IMG/VR virus record: IMGVR_UViG_3300035180_001073
Span: 1 to 30,602 of that record
Length of the DNA stretch: 30,602 nt
Reading direction: 5' to 3' (one strand)
Source of the DNA: a virus
Made by a program: the position numbers and the translations under genes. Below the pieces are notes generated by a model that made no database searches, was not told the origin of the DNA, and saw only the letters and a program-made list of their open reading frames with translations. Positions 25,503-30,602 of the stretch are shown piece after piece (position 1 is the stretch's first letter; every line of letters starts with the position of its first letter).

Positions 25503-25597
25503 GATTTCGTAGCTGATGTCTTCAAATTCAGCACGTTCGTAGCGTCTTGTCGGTGTATTTTTTAGTGCTCTTCCGCCTATAGTTGTAGACTGTTGTT
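25503..25597 (-). other. In-frame N-terminal extension of the nucleotidyltransferase gene
   Basis: Open frame contiguous with ATG 25502, reading SLQLST-like codons into TTIGGRALKNTPTRRYERAE. The GGRAL and TRRYERAEF segments fit the family N-terminus. No ATG, GTG or TTG occurs before the frame closes near 25612. Confidence 0.5.
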
Positions 25598-25609
25598 GAC
25601 AGCCCCTCC

Positions 25610-25756
25610 TTATTTAATTCGTTTAATAATAATTTTTCTATTTCTAAATTCTTGTCTCAATTTGTTAACACAAATTCCAAAGATATCAGATAATTCCTCA
25701 AAACTTCTCTTATCAATTTCTCTGGTTCTAAATATGTAGAAAAAATAAAAAAACAT
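25610..25756 (-). CDS. Short DNA-binding-like protein, probable homing endonuclease fragment
   Basis: 48 aa. MFFYFFYIFRTREIDKRSFE, then ELSDIFGICVNKLRQEFRNR: a helix-turn-helix-like segment similar to the NUMOD-type modules at endonuclease C-termini, with a basic end. It sits just upstream of the damaged nucleotidyltransferase start and may be the remains of the element that invaded that gene. Confidence 0.4.
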   Translation of the reverse strand: MFFYFFYIFRTREIDKRSFEELSDIFGICVNKLRQEFRNRKIIIKRIK

Positions 25757-25763
25757 CGAACAC

Positions 25764-26285
25764 TCAAAGAATAAGTCCAGATTGTATTAATTCATGAATA
25801 TATCTGGAATGGCCCTCATTCTTTTCATTGGCGTATCCTAAGCTCAAATGAAGTCCGTAGTAAGGCTTTCCCAATCCAAGCTCGTTACGTATGCCTTGAA
25901 GCTTATCCCGGCTCTCTGGGCTTACATTAAGCCACCAGTGCTTAGCATCGGTCCTTGGAGAAAGCTCCAGCATCAACGGAATGATTTTCTTGTCCCATTT
26001 GGCCTTGGTTTCGTCCCAAAGGATATCAACCTCATTCAGGTCCCGTTGGCCATTGAGGGTCATGTCCAGTGCTCTGTCATTAATGAATGAAATGTGTGCG
26101 CCACGCAGGGGTTTGTTAAGAATAAGATTGAAACGCTTTTTTATGAACCAAGCGTAGTATTCAGAAACATCACCGTCAAGAAAGACCATGGCTATCCGCT
26201 TCCAAGAGGCTTGGGAGTTGTGCTTTTTCGTCATGTTCCTTGGCTCGAAGCCAATCTTTCCAATAAGGGTTATTTTGTCGCTCAT
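25764..26285 (-). CDS. 2H phosphoesterase (LigT / 2'-5' RNA ligase-like)
   Basis: 173 aa. Two HxS motifs, GAHISFIND and YGLHLSLGYA, form the active site of the 2H phosphoesterase superfamily, which acts on cyclic or 2'-5'-linked phosphodiesters. MTKKHNSQASWKRIAMVFLD at the N-terminus and HWWLNVSPESRDKLQGIRNE before the second motif are conserved in T4-like phage relatives. Members can degrade 2'-5' oligoadenylates or cyclic nucleotides, so a counter-defence role is possible. The start at 26285 overlaps the upstream gene by 110 bp; ATG 26234 is an alternative. Confidence 0.8.
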   Translation of the reverse strand: MSDKITLIGKIGFEPRNMTKKHNSQASWKRIAMVFLDGDVSEYYAWFIKKRFNLILNKPLRGAHISFINDRALDMTLNGQRDLNEVDILWDETKAKWDKKIIPLMLELSPRTDAKHWWLNVSPESRDKLQGIRNELGLGKPYYGLHLSLGYANEKNEGHSRYIHELIQSGLIL

Positions 26286-26790
26286 TTATCCATTCATTGT
26301 AGGTCATTTCATAAAAACAAAAACCATTTTTAATCCCATCAGGTTCCATCTCGTTTTCTTCCATGAGTCTGAACCCCAAGGCTTTCATGAAGGGAATCAG
26401 CTCCTTTATGTATCTTAATTTAAGAAGACCTGCCGGATTTAGGTCAACTAGTTCGTATTCATGAAATTCAAAATACTTAAGAATGCCATTTTTCATATAG
26501 TTGACAATCTCATGCTTGTATTGCGAAGTTATGAAAAGTTCTTCAGAATACGGCAAGTTATCTCCAATTTTTTCCCTGTATAGGTCAGTAGAATAGTTTT
26601 CGTTGTCGAATCCATTGTTTAATAACCAATCCTTTATGATTAAATAAACATCGTATTCCCTCATACCAAAAAAGAGTTCAATGTTCGGTCCGATATCAGA
26701 TATAAATTGTGGTTGACCTTCGGTTGTGTAGATTCCGAGGTCTTTTATGTAGTAGTTCCTGTTAAGATATTTAAAGATTATCTCATTCAT
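26176..26790 (-). CDS. Hypothetical protein, paralog of the 26783 gene
   Basis: 204 aa. EIIFKYLNRNYYIKDLGIYT at the N-terminus and NEWINERQNNPYWKDW near the end match the adjacent gene (IVKYLDKRYFINEHRFYT; ILEERKKNPYWKEW), so the two are tandem paralogs. The last ~30 residues overlap the 2H gene in another frame and may be an accidental extension. Function unknown. Confidence 0.65.
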   Translation of the reverse strand: MNEIIFKYLNRNYYIKDLGIYTTEGQPQFISDIGPNIELFFGMREYDVYLIIKDWLLNNGFDNENYSTDLYREKIGDNLPYSEELFITSQYKHEIVNYMKNGILKYFEFHEYELVDLNPAGLLKLRYIKELIPFMKALGFRLMEENEMEPDGIKNGFCFYEMTYNEWINERQNNPYWKDWLRAKEHDEKAQLPSLLEADSHGLS

Positions 26791-27340
26791 CGCCTTGTTT
26801 TAAAACCCATTCCTTCCAGTAGGGATTCTTTTTTCGTTCTTCGAGAATATCCGAATAGTTCATCGATACCAAGAATTGTCTTGGTGAATAACCGAAATCT
26901 GAATACTCAGCTCTGCTTCTGGTGTAACCAATACATCTCAAGATACCAAGAAAATCATCAATTACGGTTAACCTTCCCCTGTAATAAGTAAGGATTGAAG
27001 ATTGCAGGTCGTCTATGATTTCATCAATAAGATAGTTGATGAGTTCTCTATTGGAATTGATATGAATGTATTCCCTGAAGTCTGGGGACCAAGCTATGTC
27101 CAGCTTGTGCTTATGATAAGCCATATGCCAAGCGTCCTTGACCATTCCATTTGAAAATGCCCATGACCTCAGTGTTCTTCTACAGAACTCAAAGTCATAG
27201 GCAAATATCATTGTGATGTCTTTTGTGATTTCAAGGCCCCACTCAGGCTCTTTTTCGAACTTGGTGTAAAATCTATGCTCATTAATAAAATAACGTTTAT
27301 CAAGGTACTTAACAATTTGAGGGTCGTCAGTGATAATCAT
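26783..27340 (-). CDS. Hypothetical protein, paralog of the 26176 gene
   Basis: 185 aa. Begins MIITDDPQIVKYLDKRYFIN, ends NPYWKEWVLKQGDE. Same N- and C-terminal patterns as its neighbour, diverged middle (AWHMAYHKHKLDIAWSPDFR). The 8-bp overlap between the genes suggests joint translation. No known domain. Confidence 0.68.
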   Translation of the reverse strand: MIITDDPQIVKYLDKRYFINEHRFYTKFEKEPEWGLEITKDITMIFAYDFEFCRRTLRSWAFSNGMVKDAWHMAYHKHKLDIAWSPDFREYIHINSNRELINYLIDEIIDDLQSSILTYYRGRLTVIDDFLGILRCIGYTRSRAEYSDFGYSPRQFLVSMNYSDILEERKKNPYWKEWVLKQGDE

Positions 27341-27378
27341 ATATTATAATTATACGAAAATCCCGAAAACTGTCAATA

Positions 27379-28050
27379 TTACGCCCGTCTAAACTTTGGA
27401 AGCCAATCACGTAAAAATACGTTAGATGGGCCACCAACCTTCTCCACCCAGTGGTCGTATTGCCTCTGGTTATCCTCATCAGAACCAAATTCATTACGTA
27501 CAAAGTCTGGATAAGTTTCACGGTCAAATACCCTTTCGTCCACCAGAAAAACAACAGCTGTAAGCGCATCATTCAAATCAGGCTCAAAGAAAGGAGCATG
27601 GCGAATGTTGTTTTCACTCAATTCCAACATCTTCTTGTTCAGAGTACCCAGACGTTCTGGGTTGTTGTTGGTCGTGCCGCCGTCAAGGATAATGAATGTC
27701 TTGTCAACATTCGCAAACTTGTCGTAAGGAATTTCATGCTTTGAAAGCACCTTTGACCACTGGCCATATTCAACAACAGCATGGCCGAATTGAATACCCT
27801 GTTGGATTGGCTTGATGTTGTACGGAACAAAACCGTACATGCGGTAGATAAGATAACGAGGCGTTTTCCTTGGTGTTGAATTGGGCTTCATTTCGCAAAG
27901 TCTTGCTCTGGCAATGAAATCCGAATAAGGTATCTTTTCCTCAAAGAAAGCTTCTTCTGGGTCAGCCTTTGATGTTTCCCAATCCAATAGCTTGATTGGG
28001 CGTGTTCTTTCGAGTACGCACCAATCGTAAGCTGTTTTTAATAATTCCAT
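27379..28050 (-). CDS. PTH2-like protein (aminoacyl-tRNA hydrolase fold)
   Basis: 223 aa. YNIKPIQQGIQFGHAVVEYG places His in the GxQxxHA context of type 2 peptidyl-tRNA hydrolases and DUF2000. KTFIILDGGTTNNN resembles the xxDAGxT strand-loop and TAVVFLVDERVF the last strand. The first ~75 and last ~40 residues are extra. Catalytic activity is inferred from these motifs only. Confidence 0.5.
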   Translation of the reverse strand: MELLKTAYDWCVLERTRPIKLLDWETSKADPEEAFFEEKIPYSDFIARARLCEMKPNSTPRKTPRYLIYRMYGFVPYNIKPIQQGIQFGHAVVEYGQWSKVLSKHEIPYDKFANVDKTFIILDGGTTNNNPERLGTLNKKMLELSENNIRHAPFFEPDLNDALTAVVFLVDERVFDRETYPDFVRNEFGSDEDNQRQYDHWVEKVGGPSNVFLRDWLPKFRRA

Positions 28051-28059
28051 TTTATAATT

Positions 28060-28422
28060 TTAAACTGATTTGAAAAATACATTGTTTCCAACAAGATTTG
28101 TCGCATAACTTTCAGCTTCCTCAACAGTTTCGAAGTACTGTATCATTTTATTCAAATGAAGGAAGTGAAGAACAACGCATGGCTTCTCCACGATTTTGGT
28201 TCCGTCATAGAACAAGTTGGGGTTTTCTTCAAGAACCTTTTCAAGGGTATAGATATCGTCATAGTAGCCCAATCCATCCACCCAACCAGCTTCTCTTGGT
28301 TGTTGTGTAACGAACCACAACCGTTTTAATTTTGGTTGAGCCGGTGAATAACTCCAAGCAGTTGCGCCCGTCTTATGAACGACCACCTTACCCAAATCCT
28401 TCATGTTAATGTACTTTGACAT
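28060..28422 (-). CDS. Hypothetical protein (120 aa)
   Basis: MSKYINMKDLGKVVVHKTGA; beta-rich with FETVEEAESYATNLVGNNVF at the C-terminus. No family recognised. One of a close-packed run (28624-27379). Confidence 0.65.
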   Translation of the reverse strand: MSKYINMKDLGKVVVHKTGATAWSYSPAQPKLKRLWFVTQQPREAGWVDGLGYYDDIYTLEKVLEENPNLFYDGTKIVEKPCVVLHFLHLNKMIQYFETVEEAESYATNLVGNNVFFKSV

Positions 28423-28423
28423 C

Positions 28424-28624
28424 TTACCAGTTTTTTGTAACGTCAGTAAATAGGGTTGGATTCTCTTTTATCCACTTTAACATAGTGGCCTGCATTTCGA
28501 AAGGTATTGGATGGCCACCCATGTAAACTACATCGGTTACTACTTCCAGTTCCTGACCTTCAGGTAAAGAAACGCCATTTGGAAGCTTGGCTGCTTTTTT
28601 TAATTTGAATACTCTGTTTATCAT
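28424..28624 (-). CDS. Small hypothetical protein (66 aa)
   Basis: MINRVFKLKKAAKLPNGVSL, then PEGQELEVVTDVVYMGGHPI: SH3-like beta strands followed by a short helix. The start overlaps the upstream stop (ATGA-type overlap of 4 bp). Similar short proteins are common in T4-like phages; role unknown. Confidence 0.68.
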   Translation of the reverse strand: MINRVFKLKKAAKLPNGVSLPEGQELEVVTDVVYMGGHPIPFEMQATMLKWIKENPTLFTDVTKNW

Positions 28625-29064
28625 CCAAGGATTTTTTTAGTCAACTCTGCTAATTCCATTTCTTCTCTTGCTTCTTTGGAAATCAGCTTATTTAGGGACT
28701 TCTCGTAAGAGTCCAATTCTTCCTGATTTATCTTCAGTTGAATCTTGTTGATTCTTGTTTTGAAGTCGGCTTCCCAGTCAGCGACAGAGAAACCAGCCCA
28801 TTTGAAATCGCCTTTTACACCAAGCCTTGAAACGGCTTCAACGTAAGTACCTTCCTGCAACAGCAAGAAAGATAATGCCTGTACAAATACAGTCACATCA
28901 CTAACGGTCTGGATATTGAACGAATCAGCAATGCCATTGGCATATTTGAAAGAACAATTGGTGTTCCAGTTAGGTTTCTGTGAAGCACTTTTGATTGCTT
29001 CTTTCTTTTGAACTACAACGCTAATCAGCTTTTGTATTTGTTCGTCTTTTGTCAATGTTGCCAT
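28621..29064 (-). CDS. Helical hypothetical protein (147 aa)
   Basis: MATLTKDEQIQKLISVVVQK; mostly helical, with ASQKPNWNTNCSFKYANGIA and a charged C-terminal coiled coil. Conserved-looking phage orphan. Starts 2 bp after the gene at 29067 ends. Confidence 0.68.
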   Translation of the reverse strand: MATLTKDEQIQKLISVVVQKKEAIKSASQKPNWNTNCSFKYANGIADSFNIQTVSDVTVFVQALSFLLLQEGTYVEAVSRLGVKGDFKWAGFSVADWEADFKTRINKIQLKINQEELDSYEKSLNKLISKEAREEMELAELTKKILG

Positions 29065-29066
29065 AG

Positions 29067-30191
29067 TTATGCTACTTTAAAGATTTTGTTGTTTTTGATT
29101 TTCACCTTCAACTTCTTGAAATTCATCTTAGCGATTTCTTCCAAAGAGATGATGATGGTTCCCGGCTTGTTGGCAGCGTGTTTCTTTTCAGTAATAACGC
29201 CATCAACAACTGTTACGGTAGAGGTGTGGTTCAGTACAAAGCCAATTGTTACGTTGACATTGTTATAATACCTGTTATAGCCAGTACCGCCTTGGTTTTC
29301 TTCCTTCGTTCTTGGATACAACGCATATTGCTTGTATGTGTTGTCATTTTCCTTGATAAAGGCATGGTCAAATGGATAATCCTTCTCGTTTCTGCGAAAG
29401 TAATAATACCTGTGATTCGACTCCTTATTATACACAACATTCTCCAAAAGTACATCCTTTATGATAGGAGAATGTTCACTTTTTTTGAACTTTTCAACCA
29501 GCGCAGCGTAGTTATCTGGCACCACATCGCTGTGAACCTTGGCCAGTGTTGCAATTCCCGGCAGAAGGACAAATTTGTTATTCTTGTTAAGGAAAACGAA
29601 GCGTTTGCCCAGCTGAACATTGTCATTCCACTCATGTTCACGGTAAAGTGAATCGTACTTGCCCACGTAGGTCAGGATTTCCTGATTCTTTGTTTCGTAG
29701 GTGTAACCGTCAACCATTTCCTTCATGGAAACCTTGCCGCTCTGGAGCTTTGTGAACTCCAATGAATTTTGATACTCAGCGCAGCTCGCCGGTAACAATA
29801 CCAAATCCTTTCCGTCCCATGCGTAAACGAATTCGCCTTCCAATCCCTTGCCCTTCAAAGAGCTTGTTTCCTGCAAGATGAAAAGCAGGTTAGGAATGGT
29901 AATTTCAAACTCAAAACCACGTGGGTCCCAAACACGACAATATGTATTACGATGGTTCCAGCCGGTATCGTAACCGCCAGCCTTCTTGTTCAATACAAAC
30001 CCTTCGGTTGGTATGTTATCGTAGTCATTAGGCTTGATGTTTTTATGTCTCCAGCTGTCCCATGAGGTTTGCTTCCTTAGAACGCCCTTGTTATCGTAAT
30101 AGATAACATATGCCAACATTTTGGTATAGGTGTCATCACGCTTTTGATAACCAACCTTGATTTTTTTGGGGATGTTTAATTGACTATCCAT
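29067..30191 (-). CDS. Conserved large-phage protein of unknown function (374 aa)
   Basis: KKIKVGYQKRDDTYTKMLAY, TEGFVLNKKAGGYDTGWNHR, WDPRGFEFEITIPNLLFIL and GEFVYAWDGKDLVLLP form a pattern I recognise from a protein present in many T4-like and jumbo phages. Beta-rich, no catalytic motif evident. The last ~60 residues (IISLEEIAKMNFKKLKVKIK) end in a Lys-rich tail. Biological role is not known. Confidence 0.78.
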   Translation of the reverse strand: MDSQLNIPKKIKVGYQKRDDTYTKMLAYVIYYDNKGVLRKQTSWDSWRHKNIKPNDYDNIPTEGFVLNKKAGGYDTGWNHRNTYCRVWDPRGFEFEITIPNLLFILQETSSLKGKGLEGEFVYAWDGKDLVLLPASCAEYQNSLEFTKLQSGKVSMKEMVDGYTYETKNQEILTYVGKYDSLYREHEWNDNVQLGKRFVFLNKNNKFVLLPGIATLAKVHSDVVPDNYAALVEKFKKSEHSPIIKDVLLENVVYNKESNHRYYYFRRNEKDYPFDHAFIKENDNTYKQYALYPRTKEENQGGTGYNRYYNNVNVTIGFVLNHTSTVTVVDGVITEKKHAANKPGTIIISLEEIAKMNFKKLKVKIKNNKIFKVA

Positions 30192-30205
30192 ATGTGTGTT
30201 TGTTT

Positions 30206-30442
30206 TTATTTTCGTTTTTCAAAATGAGTCAGATTCAAAAAGACTGGTTCATCATCTTCACCCAGCTCATACTCAGCACGAGCATAGAAACGATAATCCT
30301 TCGCCAGAGGATAATCCTCTGGAAAGTAACCGTTGGGGTAGAATCGGGTCGTTCTCCAGTCCATTACGCTGGGAACAACAACTTCAACGCCGTCTTCCTT
30401 AATCTCCACTACCCGTACCAGAGCCCGATGATTGTGTACCAT
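30206..30442 (-). CDS. Hypothetical protein (78 aa)
   Basis: MVHNHRALVRVVEIKEDGVE; the start overlaps the upstream gene by 44 bp. The middle RTTRFYPNGYFPEDYPLAKD and the acidic end are typical of small T4-like phage orphans. Function unknown. Confidence 0.65.
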   Translation of the reverse strand: MVHNHRALVRVVEIKEDGVEVVVPSVMDWRTTRFYPNGYFPEDYPLAKDYRFYARAEYELGEDDEPVFLNLTHFEKRK

Positions 30443-30602
30443 ATTTTACTCTTATTTTATCATGCAAAATATCCAACTTTTTTTGTAATTCAGCATCAAC
30501 TTTATCAAAAGGTTCAAGATATTCCAGAATTTCAATTGATAATTTCTCAATATCACGCAGAATTGTTGCAGTACCATACTGCTGTTTTTTTTTTACGTAT
30601 TT
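30399..30602 (-). CDS. Hypothetical protein, N-terminus beyond window
   Basis: 67 codons are visible, ending at TAA 30399-30401. Helical body (ILRDIEKLSIEILEYLEPFD, KVDAELQKKLDILHDKIRVK) and a flexible Gly/Ser tail (YGTQSSGSGTGSGD). The last 44 bp overlap the next gene in another frame. Near the edge a run of ten A residues encodes Lys-Lys-Lys, a possible slippage site. Confidence 0.55.
   Translation of the reverse strand, partial: KYVKKKQQYGTATILRDIEKLSIEILEYLEPFDKVDAELQKKLDILHDKIRVKYGTQSSGSGTGSGD

Noticed and set aside
1-30602. Whole-genome reassignment of TGA
   Set aside because: Several genes use TGA as a normal, coupled stop (for example 1124-1126 and 993-995, where the next start overlaps and read-through gives no conserved sequence). 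At most individual codons are recoded.

Overview
The window looks like part of the genome of a large tailed phage of a Bacteroidetes host. No capsid, tail or replication gene is present, so this rests on context: tightly packed small genes, almost all on the minus strand, an extensive tRNA array, many free-standing homing endonucleases, and many conserved phage orphan proteins. The host assignment comes from promoters: upstream of many minus-strand genes there is a TAnnTTTG box (mostly TATATTTG or TATCTTTG), the Bacteroidetes -7 element.

Layout. 1-2450: small accessory genes, led by the end of an alanine-rich Imm-5-like protein and a NinB-like gene with an in-frame TGA. 2550-6760: tRNA cluster 1 (Lys, Thr, Gly, Tyr, Gln, Pro) mixed with two HNH endonucleases, small orphans, a 60-bp plus 35-bp repeat element and a pair of palindromic repeats. 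6768-9802: small orphans, an NMN adenylyltransferase-like gene, a GIY-YIG endonuclease beside a second, internally deleted repeat copy, and a gene frameshifted in a TC repeat. 9930-14240: tRNA cluster 2 (Phe x3, Ala, Asp, Glu) with a structured non-coding stretch, an RNA-ligase-like gene and two HNH genes close by. 14700-18150: a small-peptide unit, then orphans including a PD-(D/E)XK-like protein, a papain-like protein, a DUF4326 protein and a GIY-YIG gene. 18197-22600: tRNA cluster 3 (Leu, Val, Cys), where many tRNA genes are split, fused or lack an arm. Broken ends often lie in the anticodon loop next to HNH genes, and a TnpB-type IS200/IS605 remnant has split a zinc-finger gene. 22600-30602: mostly intact genes, including an S24/S26-like protein, a nucleotidyltransferase, a 2H phosphoesterase, tandem paralogs and a PTH2-like protein. 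The only plus-strand gene (T5orf172) is here.

Three nearly identical strong promoters (TTGC, 18 bp, TATATTTG) each drive a 22-32 codon peptide followed by a hairpin and T-tract terminator. A second motif, ATATTTAT on the coding strand, recurs just before start codons. The most unusual content is the tRNA set: class II (long variable arm) tRNAs carrying Glu, Asp and Cys anticodons, a Leu(UAA) tRNA without a variable arm and another without a T arm, tRNA halves separated by HNH genes, and a tRNA half with a UCA (UGA-reading) anticodon loop in a genome where two genes carry in-frame TGA codons.
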